Source: an uncultured Roseburia sp.
Lineage (GTDB): Bacteria; Bacillota; Clostridia; Lachnospirales; Lachnospiraceae
Assembly: GCA_947564765.1 (NCBI GenBank)
Contig: CANODN010000015.1
Location: forward strand, 1-16,493
Direction: 5' to 3'
Length of the DNA: 16,493 nt
Below, piece by piece: positions 1 through 6,883 of the stretch (the first letter of the stretch is position 1; each line of letters starts with the position of its first letter). The translations under genes and the position numbers were made by a program. The notes beneath the pieces are model-generated. The model made no database searches. It was not told the DNA's origin and was given only the letters and a program-made list of their open reading frames with translations.

Positions 1-33
1 AAAAAAACACGTCAGATTCTAAAATCCAACGTG
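1..33 (-). terminator. Intrinsic terminator after recR
   Basis: Read on the minus strand, arms CACGT/ACGTG (29-33 and 8-12) enclose a second pair GATT/AATC (23-26 and 15-18) with small TG/TG internal loops. Seven T residues follow at 1-7. It lies just past the recR stop and would end the pfk-dnaX-ybaB-recR transcript. Confidence 0.75.
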
Positions 34-41
34 CTTTCCCT

Positions 42-638
42 TTAAAGTTCTTTTCTTCCCTCTAATGCCCGAAGCAATGTCACTTCATCTATATATTCCA
101 GATCTCCTCCCACCGGAACACCACTGGCGATCCGTGTCACTTTGATTCCGGTCGGTTTCACCAGTTTACTGATATACATCGCCGTTGTCTCTCCTTCCAG
201 ACTGGAGTTTGTAGCAATGATAACCTCATCCACTTCCTGCTGCAGTCGCTGCAGCAGCTCTTTTAGCCGGATATCACCGGGTCCTATGCCAAGCATGGGG
301 GAAATTGCTCCCTGCAGTACATGATAAACCCCTTCGTACTGACCGGTTTTTTCATAAGCAGCCAGATCTCTGCTGTTTTCCACCACCATAATCGTACGGT
401 GATCCCGTTCATCATTTCCGCATATGGGACAAATCTCGTCATCCGTTAAAGTAAAACATTCTCTGCAGTATTGTACGTTATTCCTGGCTTCCGTAATCGC
501 CAGAGAAAGCTTTTCTACATTTTCTTTGGGCATATTTAAAATATGAAATGCAAGACGCTGTGCAGACTTGCTCCCGATTCCCGGCAGGCTTGCCAATTCT
601 TCCACCAGCCGGTTAATCTGATTGCTGTAATAATCCAT
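42..638 (-). CDS. recR: Recombination mediator protein RecR
   Basis: A 198-residue protein of normal RecR length. RecR works with RecO and RecF to load RecA onto SSB-coated single-stranded DNA at gaps. In order it shows an N-terminal helix-hairpin-helix (LPGIGSKSAQR, about residues 18-28), a four-cysteine zinc finger (Cys58, Cys61, Cys70, Cys73) and a Toprim domain (about 81-175) containing the ATNSSLEGETTA segment. It is the last gene of its operon, 12 bases after ybaB, with only a modest ribosome binding site (AGAGGCGG). The ybaB-recR neighbourhood is the classic bacterial arrangement, so the call is secure. Confidence 0.97.
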   Translation of the reverse strand: MDYYSNQINRLVEELASLPGIGSKSAQRLAFHILNMPKENVEKLSLAITEARNNVQYCRECFTLTDDEICPICGNDERDHRTIMVVENSRDLAAYEKTGQYEGVYHVLQGAISPMLGIGPGDIRLKELLQRLQQEVDEVIIATNSSLEGETTAMYISKLVKPTGIKVTRIASGVPVGGDLEYIDEVTLLRALEGRKEL

Positions 639-650
639 AAAAAGCCGCCT

Positions 651-1004
651 CTAAAATGGCAGGCCGCCTAAGCCGCCGCCGATTCCTCCTGTTATTTTCG
701 ACATGGACGCTGCGGAAACCTCTTCCAACTGACGAAAGGCTTCATTGACAGCCGCCATGATCAGATCCTCCAGCATTTCAATATCGTCCGGATCAACGAC
801 TTCCTCGGACAATTTAATGCCCGTCACCTCTCTCTTGCCGGATACAGTCACTTCCACGGCGCCGCCGCCTGCAGATGCCGTAACCTCTTTCTCCTCCAGC
901 TCCTTTTGCGCTTCTTCCATCTGCCGCTGCATCCTCTGGGCCTGCTTCATCAGATTGTTCATGTTTCCGGGCATTCCGCCGGGAAATCCACCTCTTTTTG
1001 CCAT
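651..1004 (-). CDS. YbaB/EbfC family nucleoid-associated protein
   Basis: A 117-residue protein of the YbaB/EbfC family, small dimeric DNA-binding proteins almost always encoded between dnaX and recR. Visible hallmarks are the Gly/Pro/Met-rich N-terminus (GGFPGGMPGNMNNLMKQAQ), a charged helix rich in Gln, Glu and Lys (about 20-42), and the central strand region with GGGAVEVTVSGKREVTGI. These are followed by a conserved DPDDIEMLEDLI segment and a Gly-rich tail. An AGGAGG site lies 10 bases before the ATG. Its exact role is not settled for the family; nucleoid organisation or a link to recombination is the usual suggestion. Confidence 0.93.
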   Translation of the reverse strand: MAKRGGFPGGMPGNMNNLMKQAQRMQRQMEEAQKELEEKEVTASAGGGAVEVTVSGKREVTGIKLSEEVVDPDDIEMLEDLIMAAVNEAFRQLEEVSAASMSKITGGIGGGLGGLPF

Positions 1005-1025
1005 TTCAATTATTCCTCCTGCTAT

Positions 1026-2585
1026 CTATTCATATGTGATCTCCATATTGATCACCTGCTCCAGATCTACATAACTGTCTTCAAAGGGCCGTTTTGTCTC
1101 ATTCTCTTTGATCAGCACCGCCACTTGCTTTCCGATCTGTTTTGCTATTGTATCTTCCAGCTGCATCCGTTCTTCTTCTCTTTTAAAATAACCTGCTGCC
1201 ATTTCATCTTCAAACACCAGAATCAATTCATTGCCGTTCCCAATCGTAAGTCTTGCCTTACTAAGATAACTGCGGGAAAGTCCGGGCATTGCAGAAAGAA
1301 TATTTCTCCAGTTTTTGACTGTCTGTTCAATATCCTCTGTCACTGCCTTCGGTAAAACGGGCTTCTTCTTTTCGCTGGGCACACTCCCGCTTTCTGTTTC
1401 CGCCGGTATATTCTGGGGAATGACAGTCACTCCTTGCTCCAGCTTCTTTTCCAGCTGTTCCATCCGTCCGATCAGAGAACTGTAATCTGTTTCCATTTGC
1501 GGCCGGCAAAGCTTGATCAGCGCAACCTCAAGTAAAATCCGTTTCTGGGAAGCATATTTGATCTGATTGGACAATTCCGAAAAAATCCGGATATACCGAA
1601 TTAACGTCTCTCCTTCGATCTCCTTTGCCTTCTGCTGCAGATTTGCCATATGTTCCGAAGACATATCCAAAATTTCAACCGCTTCGTCGGAGCTTTTCAG
1701 CAGCAGCAGATTCCGCAAATACCAGATAAAATCAACCACAAATTGTCCCAGCTCCCGCCCGCTGGCCGTCAGCTCTTCTACCGTTTCCATTACCTTCGGC
1801 ACATCCTGCTTTATGACACTGCCGAGCAGCCTGCTAAACACCTCTGCATCTACGGCCCCTAAGATTTCCAGAACATGGTCGTATGTCAACATCTGTCCCG
1901 GATAAAAGGCAATGCACTGATCCAACAGGCTCAGAGCATCCCGCATGGCTCCATCCGCTGACTTTGCAATGTAGCGGAGGGCTTTCTCCTCTGCTTCTGC
2001 CTCTTCCTTTTCTAAAAGCTCCTTCAGCCTGTCACAAATAACCTCTACCGAAATACGTTTGAAATCATATCTCTGACATCTGGAAAGAATCGTCACCGGT
2101 ATCTTGTGCACTTCTGTAGTAGCCAATATGAAAATCACATACGACGGGGGCTCTTCTAATGTTTTTAAGAGTGCATTAAAGGCTCCCGGGGAAAGCATAT
2201 GAACTTCATCTATGATATAGACTTTATACCTGCCTTCCGTAGGACGATATGCGACCTCCTCGCGAATCTCGCGAATGCTGTCCACACCATTATTCGATGC
2301 GGCGTCAATCTCAATCACATTCATGGAAACGCCCGAAGCAACAGCCCGGCAGGAAGCACATTCTCCACAGGGGCTGCCATCTGTCGGGCTCTCGCAATTG
2401 ACTGCCTTTGCAAATATCTTGGCAATGGAAGTCTTACCGGTTCCTCTTGTTCCGCAAAACAAATACGCATGTCCAATTCTGTCGGCCTTAATCTGATTCT
2501 TTAATGTAGTAACAATATGATCCTGCCCTTTTACATCCCAAAATTCCTGAGGGCGGAACTTTCTGTACAGCGCAGTATAAGACAT
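1026..2585 (-). CDS. dnaX: DNA polymerase III subunit gamma/tau
   Basis: A 519-residue AAA+ ATPase of the polymerase III clamp loader, which opens the beta clamp and places it on primed DNA. Seen in order: Walker A GTRGTGKT (45-52), four zinc-binding cysteines (64, 73, 76, 79), Walker B VYIIDEVHML (122-131), and the SRC motif (168-170) with the inter-subunit arginine finger. Then come the lid and collar helices and a divergent C-terminal region of about 150 residues. The tail is short relative to E. coli tau. I found no A-AAA-AAG slippery heptamer, so a separate gamma form by frameshifting is not predicted. The site GAGGAG lies 5 bases before the ATG, and pfk is 18 bases upstream. Confidence 0.96.
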   Translation of the reverse strand: MSYTALYRKFRPQEFWDVKGQDHIVTTLKNQIKADRIGHAYLFCGTRGTGKTSIAKIFAKAVNCESPTDGSPCGECASCRAVASGVSMNVIEIDAASNNGVDSIREIREEVAYRPTEGRYKVYIIDEVHMLSPGAFNALLKTLEEPPSYVIFILATTEVHKIPVTILSRCQRYDFKRISVEVICDRLKELLEKEEAEAEEKALRYIAKSADGAMRDALSLLDQCIAFYPGQMLTYDHVLEILGAVDAEVFSRLLGSVIKQDVPKVMETVEELTASGRELGQFVVDFIWYLRNLLLLKSSDEAVEILDMSSEHMANLQQKAKEIEGETLIRYIRIFSELSNQIKYASQKRILLEVALIKLCRPQMETDYSSLIGRMEQLEKKLEQGVTVIPQNIPAETESGSVPSEKKKPVLPKAVTEDIEQTVKNWRNILSAMPGLSRSYLSKARLTIGNGNELILVFEDEMAAGYFKREEERMQLEDTIAKQIGKQVAVLIKENETKRPFEDSYVDLEQVINMEITYE

Positions 2586-2603
2586 GACTACTCCTCACTC
2601 ATT

Positions 2604-3677
2604 CTAATTTCCAAAACTGATTCCCATAAATTTCGCTTCTTTGATGATCTGGGAATCCGGCTCTACCATCTTTAACTTACCGGCTACTTTTTCCAACGGT
2701 ACTCTTGTAATTTTGTTGGACTTCACGCCGATCATATTGCCGAAATCTCCGTCAATAATCGCCTGAGCCGCTTCTGCTCCAAGTCGGCTGCAGAGTACAC
2801 GGTCATATGGGCAGGGGCTTCCGCCTCTTTGTGTATGTCCCGGCACGGTGACTCTTGTCTCGATTCCCGTCTTTTTCTTAATCTGCTCTGCCACTTCATA
2901 GGACACGGACGGATAAGGTGAGTTCTCGACTTTTTTCTTGTATTCCTTTTTGCTGAGCTTTGCATCTTTTTTGGAAATGGCACCTTCTGCGACTGCAAGT
3001 ATGGTAAATCCTTTTCCGTCTTTGGAGCGTTTCTGGATCGCTGCTACCACTTTATCAATATCGTACGGAATCTCCGGCAGCAAAATAATATCCGCACCTG
3101 CGGCAATTCCTGCATATAATGTCAGCCAGCCCACTTTATGGCCCATAACCTCTACGATAAACACACGGCTGTGGGAAGATGCCGTTGTATGGATACAGTC
3201 AATAACATCTGCCGCGATATCAATTGCACTCTGGAAACCGAATGTCATATCCGTTCCGTAAATATCGTTGTCAATCGTCTTCGGCAGGTGTATGATATTC
3301 AGTCCCTCTTCCCGAAGCAGATTTGCTGTCTTCTGTGTTCCGTTGCCTCCTAAAATAACAAGGCAGTCTAAGTTCAGCTTGTAATAGGTCTGCTTCATCG
3401 CTTCTACTTTGTTCAGACCATTTTCATCCGGCTCCCGCATTAATTTGAACGGCTGTCTGGAGGTTCCCAAAATGGTTCCGCCCTTGGTCAGTATTCCGGA
3501 AAAGTCCATAGAAGTAAGCAAACGGTATTTTCCGTAAATCAGGCCCTTGTAGCCATCAAAAAATCCGTAAACTTCCAGTCCGTCCACATTATTGCTTAAT
3601 CCTTTCACCACTCCGCGCATTGCGGCATTCAACGCCTGGCAATCGCCTCCGCTTGTCAACATACCGATTCTTTTCAT
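2604..3677 (-). CDS. 6-phosphofructokinase, group III type (ATP or PPi donor uncertain)
   Basis: A 357-residue phosphofructokinase that phosphorylates fructose 6-phosphate to fructose 1,6-bisphosphate in glycolysis. The family is clear from TSGGDCQALNAA (8-19), the donor-loop GGNGT (110-114), the catalytic PKTIDND (132-138), MGHKVGWLT (178-186) and the substrate-binding PGHTQRGGSP (279-288). The Gly in the second donor-loop position (GGNGT) points to ATP, because PPi enzymes have Asp there. The Lys in PKTIDND is typical of PPi and mixed-substrate group III enzymes. The Asn of GGNGT replaces the usual metal-coordinating Asp. Donor specificity is therefore undecided. GGAGG precedes the ATG, and the gene opens the operon with dnaX. 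Confidence 0.93.
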   Translation of the reverse strand: MKRIGMLTSGGDCQALNAAMRGVVKGLSNNVDGLEVYGFFDGYKGLIYGKYRLLTSMDFSGILTKGGTILGTSRQPFKLMREPDENGLNKVEAMKQTYYKLNLDCLVILGGNGTQKTANLLREEGLNIIHLPKTIDNDIYGTDMTFGFQSAIDIAADVIDCIHTTASSHSRVFIVEVMGHKVGWLTLYAGIAAGADIILLPEIPYDIDKVVAAIQKRSKDGKGFTILAVAEGAISKKDAKLSKKEYKKKVENSPYPSVSYEVAEQIKKKTGIETRVTVPGHTQRGGSPCPYDRVLCSRLGAEAAQAIIDGDFGNMIGVKSNKITRVPLEKVAGKLKMVEPDSQIIKEAKFMGISFGN

Positions 3678-3731
3678 AATTCCTCCAGTCCTTTCTTCAT
3701 TATATTTTGGAAAAATAATATTGCTAAACCC

Positions 3732-3760
3732 ATTATAATATATATTTTTTTCATCTACAA
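3732..3760 (-). promoter_or_regulatory. Promoter of the pfk-dnaX-ybaB-recR operon
   Basis: On the minus strand a perfect -10 TATAAT (3737 to 3732) follows a TTGTAG -35-like element (3760 to 3755) at 17 bases. The leader to the pfk start at 3677 is about 48 bases. The surroundings are very AT-rich, which weakens certainty. Confidence 0.55.
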
Positions 3761-3782
3761 TAAAAAGTTGTGTTTGTTATTC

Positions 3783-3811
3783 TTGAAATGAGATTTATAA
3801 TATGCTATAGT
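3783..3811 (+). promoter_or_regulatory. Promoter of tRNA-Ser
   Basis: TTGAAA (3783-3788), a 17-base spacer and TATAGT (3806-3811) make a strong sigma-A-type promoter that ends 8 bases before the mature tRNA 5' end. Confidence 0.8.
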
Positions 3812-3819
3812 TTTCCCAT

Positions 3820-3906
3820 GGAGATGTACTCAAGTGGTCGTAAGAGGTCGCACTCGAAATGCGATAGGTCCGCAAGGGCGCGTGGGTTCGACTCCCACCA
3901 TCTCCG
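3820..3906 (+). tRNA. tRNA-Ser (anticodon CGA)
   Basis: An 87-base class II tRNA. The 7-bp acceptor stem pairs GGAGATG (3820-3826) with CATCTCC (3899-3905), and the discriminator G is at 3906. The anticodon stem TCGCA/TGCGA holds loop CTCGAAA with anticodon CGA at 3855-3857, reading UCG. A long variable arm (GGTCCGCAAGGGC region) precedes the T arm GTGGG-TTCGACT-CCCAC, as expected for tRNA-Ser. CCA is not encoded. It has its own promoter and terminator, so it is a single-gene unit between two protein operons. Confidence 0.95.
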
Positions 3907-3918
3907 TTTCCTTACAGA

Positions 3919-3940
3919 AGCTGCCGCCGGCAGCTTTTTT
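3919..3940 (+). terminator. Intrinsic terminator of tRNA-Ser
   Basis: AGCTGC/GCAGCT arms with a CGCCG middle (3919-3935) are followed by a T run to 3940, 12 bases after the tRNA 3' end. Confidence 0.85.
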
Positions 3941-3960
3941 GGTTATATAACAACAAAATC

Positions 3961-4002
3961 AGTCCACAGATGCTTCTGTCACCTGTGGACTTTCTTTTTT
4001 TC
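3961..4002. terminator. Bidirectional terminator between tRNA-Ser and the convergent envelope operon
   Basis: Nine-base perfect arms AGTCCACAG (3961-3969) and CTGTGGACT (3983-3991) flank a 13-base loop. On the plus strand a T-rich run follows (3991-4001). On the minus strand GATTTTGTTGTT follows. It sits 17 bases past the stop of the minus-strand metallopeptidase gene and backs up the tRNA terminator. Confidence 0.8.
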
Positions 4003-4007
4003 GTAAC

Positions 4008-4532
4008 TTAGTATTTTAAAAATTCGCTTTCATGCCGGGAGAGCCACTGCTTCCGTTCCTTATAATCCGGCAGCACCGTTTCCACTTCCTTCCAGAATGC
4101 CGCAGAATGATTCATCTGTTTCCTATGGGCAAGCTCGTGGACTACAACATAATCCAGGATTTTCTCCGGCATCAGGACAAGTTTCCAGTTAAAATTCAGA
4201 TTTCCCTTTGCGCTGCAGCTTCCCCAACGGGTTTTCTGTTCCTTTATGGCAATCCGGTGAACGGATACCTGCATCTTCTCTTTGAATATCCCTACGCGGT
4301 TTCCCAGCTTCACTCTGGCATATTCCCGCAGCCACAAAACAATTGCCCTGCGATATGCTTCCGGATCATCCTCAATTCCAGAAACCACACAGAGAACATC
4401 TCCCTGCTCCCCGCTTTGTCTTCTGTACACCCGAATATGCTTTTCATCCCGGGTTTTTATCCGGCAGATCCGAATCGCAGCATCTCCGAAAGGAATCCTG
4501 GCACCGTCTGTATAAATATCATTTTGACACAT
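4008..4532 (-). CDS. YgjP-like (DUF45) zinc metallopeptidase-domain protein
   Basis: A 174-residue cytosolic protein of the YgjP/DUF45 family, related to SprT/WLM gluzincin-like metallopeptidases. It shows the zinc motif HELAH (132-136) in VVVHELAHRKQMNHS, with His142 as a likely third ligand, and the family signature TRWGSCS (101-107) just before it. I chose the ATG at 4532 because AGGAGG lies 5 bases upstream. A longer reading up to 4595 would overlap pspC by 41 bases and has no site of its own. The start lies 22 bases after the PspC-domain stop, so it is probably the last gene of the PadR operon. The substrate is unknown. Confidence 0.85.
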   Translation of the reverse strand: MCQNDIYTDGARIPFGDAAIRICRIKTRDEKHIRVYRRQSGEQGDVLCVVSGIEDDPEAYRRAIVLWLREYARVKLGNRVGIFKEKMQVSVHRIAIKEQKTRWGSCSAKGNLNFNWKLVLMPEKILDYVVVHELAHRKQMNHSAAFWKEVETVLPDYKERKQWLSRHESEFLKY

Positions 4533-4554
4533 ATGCGCCTCCTGATATTTCCTT

Positions 4555-4749
4555 CTAAAACTGCTTTGGCGATTCCGGAATGATAACTGCCGCAATCAGA
4601 TATACCAGCAATCCGCTTCCCCAGCCGCAGACCAGCACAAGACAAAGCAGCCGGATGATTGTAGGATCTATATTCAGGTATTCTCCAATTCCTCCGCACA
4701 CACCGCACAATACTCTGTTTGTCGTCGATTTGTATAGTCTCTTTTCCAT
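4555..4749 (-). CDS. PspC-domain small membrane protein
   Basis: A 64-residue protein that is almost entirely a PspC domain: N-terminal KRLYKSTTNRVLCGVCGGI, then EYLNIDPTIIRLL, then one hydrophobic helix (about 35-57), ending PESPKQF. PspC proteins are inner-membrane sensors or regulators of envelope stress in proteobacteria, and in Firmicutes they commonly sit beside toastrack-fold proteins. The start codon comes 3 bases after the DUF4097 stop, with AGGAGG inside the end of that gene, so the two are probably translated together. Family assignment is firm; the role here is inferred from context. Confidence 0.9.
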   Translation of the reverse strand: MEKRLYKSTTNRVLCGVCGGIGEYLNIDPTIIRLLCLVLVCGWGSGLLVYLIAAVIIPESPKQF

Positions 4750-4752
4750 AGG

Positions 4753-5703
4753 TTAATTTTCCTCCTTTACCGTTACTTCAATCTCTCCCACACCGCAATC
4801 CAGACGAATGGTTCTTCCTGTGTGGTGATCGATTTCTTTGTCTGTTGATAAGCTGCTGTAAGTCGTTCCGTTGATGCTGACAGTACCCAGACTGCAGTTT
4901 ACGTCATAATCATAATCCTCTTCCTGCCCTGTTAATTCTAATACAATCTGCCCGACACCGCAATCTGCCTCGGCCTCTTTTGAAACAGTTCCGTGAAGCT
5001 CTGCTCTTCCGACACTGCAGTCCACCTCCAGTGATTCCGCTGTAAACTCTGCAATTTCGAGATTTCCGGCATCTACATCCACAGAGAACTCTTCCGCTGC
5101 CGTAATCTTCTCTGCAATCAGTTCTCCGGCATCCAGATCAAAATGAATCTCCTGCGCGCACAGATCATGTGTAATTTCTATGCCGCCCGCATCCGTAGTG
5201 AGATTTACTTCCTCAAACTCTGCCTCTTTCGGTATGGCAATCGTAATTTCCACCTTATGCGCCAGCCCGTTCCGCAGGGCATTCCAGCGATATCTCGGCG
5301 TCTTATCCAACAGTTCCAGCGTCCCGTCTTTCAATCCGCACTGATAGGCATACCGTCTGGGTGCATCTACAGAAATTTCAATCTGGTCTGTCTGGCTGTC
5401 CGTCACATAAACCGATCCATATTTTATGTTGATTTCCAGATCCTTTACTTCCTGCACCGAAAAACTCTCATTTACTACTCCTTTTTCTATTTCAATCTCT
5501 TCGTCCAAAATGTCATCCGTTATAATATAAGGGATGTTCCAGCCGCCGATCTGCAGATTGCCTACATTAAACTCTCCGTTTCCTGCCATTGTCCACACTT
5601 CTCTCAATCCGCTGCCAAGCGCAGCGCCGACGCCAAGGCACACTACGCCGATACAGACAAACACCAGGCTGATCAATAAACAAATTTTAGTAAATCCTTT
5701 CAT
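4753..5703 (-). CDS. DUF4097 (toastrack-fold) membrane-anchored protein
   Basis: A 316-residue protein with an N-terminal transmembrane or uncleaved signal helix (about 7-30) and an extracytoplasmic beta-repeat domain. The repeat unit has the form (T/D/N)(D/C)xxGxxxI and recurs as TTDAGGIEI (169-177), DLDAGELIA (189-197), DVDAGNLEI (209-217), DCSVGRAEL (228-236), DCGVGQIVL (247-255), NCSLGTVSI (269-277) and DCGVGEIEV (302-310). This is the right-handed beta coil expected of DUF4097. The domain is highly acidic. The ATG overlaps the stop of the DUF1700 gene (ATGA), implying coupled translation. It likely senses or scaffolds at the outer face of the membrane; no enzymatic residues are evident. 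Confidence 0.88.
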   Translation of the reverse strand: MKGFTKICLLISLVFVCIGVVCLGVGAALGSGLREVWTMAGNGEFNVGNLQIGGWNIPYIITDDILDEEIEIEKGVVNESFSVQEVKDLEINIKYGSVYVTDSQTDQIEISVDAPRRYAYQCGLKDGTLELLDKTPRYRWNALRNGLAHKVEITIAIPKEAEFEEVNLTTDAGGIEITHDLCAQEIHFDLDAGELIAEKITAAEEFSVDVDAGNLEIAEFTAESLEVDCSVGRAELHGTVSKEAEADCGVGQIVLELTGQEEDYDYDVNCSLGTVSINGTTYSSLSTDKEIDHHTGRTIRLDCGVGEIEVTVKEEN

Positions 5704-6338
5704 ATAGCAGCACCTCTTTTCTGAAATGGTCTCTTACACAAACGAACAACTGCCCGCAATGTCCACGGCAATATTCTGCCCACCGTCCACACAATCACAA
5801 TCACGCCCAGGACTGCAAAGGCCAGCATAAACATTCCAATCGAAATCAAAATTAATCCTGCCGCCGGAAGACCTGTAAATACATTCGCCATTCCGATACC
5901 GCAAAGCACAAATCCCATAATCAAAAAGGCTGTTACAATTGCTATAGCCGCTACTACAACAGAAAAAACCGCTGCAATTCCTCCAATGAGAATTCCAAAT
6001 ATTCCGGCAACAAGACCGATCCACAGAGGAAATGTCAATACGACAAGAACTGCAATCATGACATTTCGCGTCGTTTTATTCTGAGAACTTCCGTATGCAT
6101 TCTGCTGTTTTTCCTCTTTTACAAAATCATAGTCCTGATATTCTTCCCCGAATAAATTCCGTTTGATGCTTGCCGCCACTTCCTGGGGCGACCCCAGCTC
6201 CTCTATGATCTGTGCCTCTTTTTCCGGCCCTGCATCTTCAAAATAATTCCTGTAATATTCCATGGCTTCCCGGCGTTCATTCTCCGGGATATCACAAAGC
6301 AGCTGCTCTAACTGCCTTAGAAATTCATTTCTGTTCAT
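5700..6338 (-). CDS. DUF1700/HAAS-domain membrane protein
   Basis: A 212-residue protein. The N-terminal HAAS helical domain (1-65) contains MNRNEFLRQLEQLL, EAMEYYRNYFEDAG and EELGSPQEVAASIKR, typical of DUF1700 proteins that partner PadR regulators. A polar linker (66-92) leads to a strongly hydrophobic region (about 93-190) with three or four membrane helices and a basic cytosolic tail. I use the ATG at 6338, which overlaps the padR stop as ATGA; the longer reading to 6467 lies inside padR and lacks family similarity. Its ATGA overlaps on both sides make it the middle of a tightly coupled three-gene set. Inferred role: signal transfer between the membrane and PadR. Confidence 0.88.
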   Translation of the reverse strand: MNRNEFLRQLEQLLCDIPENERREAMEYYRNYFEDAGPEKEAQIIEELGSPQEVAASIKRNLFGEEYQDYDFVKEEKQQNAYGSSQNKTTRNVMIAVLVVLTFPLWIGLVAGIFGILIGGIAAVFSVVVAAIAIVTAFLIMGFVLCGIGMANVFTGLPAAGLILISIGMFMLAFAVLGVIVIVWTVGRILPWTLRAVVRLCKRPFQKRGAAI

Positions 6339-6658
6339 ACCTGCTCCTCTCCCGATAATAAATTTGATATTTTCGATGAATAGTCTCTCCATTCCATCTG
6401 ATATTCTTGCAATTTCACTGCACCGGCTTTGGTCAGCTTGTAATATCTGCGGTTCCGCCCGCCGCACTCCACATCATAAACGACCAGATATTCATTCTTT
6501 TGTAATCGCCTGAGTACCGGATATAATGTAGATTCTGATATGTCAATCGCTCTGCGGACATCCTGCGTGATTTTATAGCCATAGGTTCCTTCTTCCTCTT
6601 TTGAGACAACCGCCAGTACAATCGCATCTAACAATGTTGCCCCTATGCCAAATCCCAT
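6335..6658 (-). CDS. PadR-family transcriptional regulator
   Basis: A 107-residue winged-helix protein. The family pattern is clear: LLDAIVLAVVSKEEEGTYGY (9-28), the recognition helix ISESTLYPVLRRLQ (40-53), and the wing GGRNRRYYKLTKAG (66-79). A short C-terminal dimerisation helix follows. The ATG at 6658 has AAGGAG 7 bases upstream; an upstream in-frame extension reaches into the promoter and is rejected. PadR proteins usually repress their own operons. A 16-bp direct repeat in the promoter (6678-6693 and 6712-6727) is a plausible operator. First gene of the operon that continues with DUF1700, DUF4097, PspC and YgjP. Confidence 0.92.
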   Translation of the reverse strand: MGFGIGATLLDAIVLAVVSKEEEGTYGYKITQDVRRAIDISESTLYPVLRRLQKNEYLVVYDVECGGRNRRYYKLTKAGAVKLQEYQMEWRDYSSKISNLLSGEEQV

Positions 6659-6677
6659 CTCATCACTCCTTATTTTG

Positions 6678-6727
6678 TATAATACTGTTTTGTGATTAAT
6701 ACTATACATCATATAATATTGTTTTGT
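6678..6727. repeat. Direct repeat, putative PadR operator
   Basis: TATAATACTGTTTTGT (6678-6693) and TATAATATTGTTTTGT (6712-6727) match at 15 of 16 positions, 34 bp apart, roughly three helical turns. They bracket the -10 element of the PadR promoter. The role as operator is inferred from position. Confidence 0.6.
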
Positions 6728-6730
6728 CAA
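6701..6730 (-). promoter_or_regulatory. Promoter of the PadR operon
   Basis: A perfect -35 TTGACA (6730 to 6725) and -10 TATAGT (6706 to 6701) are separated by 18 bases on the minus strand. The leader to the ATG is about 36 bases. One copy of the 16-bp direct repeat overlaps the -35, and the other begins at the expected transcript start. Confidence 0.72.
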
Positions 6731-6798
6731 TAATTGCGGCGGAATTTTCGAAATTCTTAAAAATTTTTATGCAAAGTTTTGATATAAAAATTTTTTCA

Positions 6799-6827
6799 TT
6801 GTGGAATTTTTCAAGAGATGCTATAAT
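6799..6827 (+). promoter_or_regulatory. Promoter of the sodium:solute symporter gene
   Basis: TTGTGG (6799-6804), a 17-base spacer ending in GATGC (extended -10 TG) and TATAAT (6822-6827). The start codon is about 50 bases after the predicted transcript start. A/T tracts just upstream (6766-6798) could act as an UP element. Confidence 0.7.
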
Positions 6828-6883
6828 AAAATGTCACTTTATGCAGTATGAGACTATCTTACATAATAGAAGAGGAGGAACTT

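Noticed and set aside
1340..1400. Programmed frameshift site in dnaX
   Set aside because: The run around the Lys-Lys-Lys codons lacks an A-AAA-AAG type heptamer, and I saw no clear downstream stem-loop; a single product is more likely.
3820..3906. tRNA-Ser as an integration site for a mobile element
   Set aside because: No integrase gene and no repeated copy of the tRNA 3' end were found in the window.
3770..4006. Plus-strand ORF of 78 codons
   Set aside because: It runs straight through the tRNA-Ser gene and both terminators, so it is chance.
4032..4583. Plus-strand ORF of 183 codons
   Set aside because: It is fully antisense to the YgjP gene, which has a zinc motif and a good ribosome binding site; the antisense product has no recognisable domain.
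6766..6800. AT-rich repeats between padR and putP as a replication or attachment site
   Set aside because: These are simple A/T tracts with no defined core or integrase nearby; an UP element for the putP promoter is a sufficient explanation.
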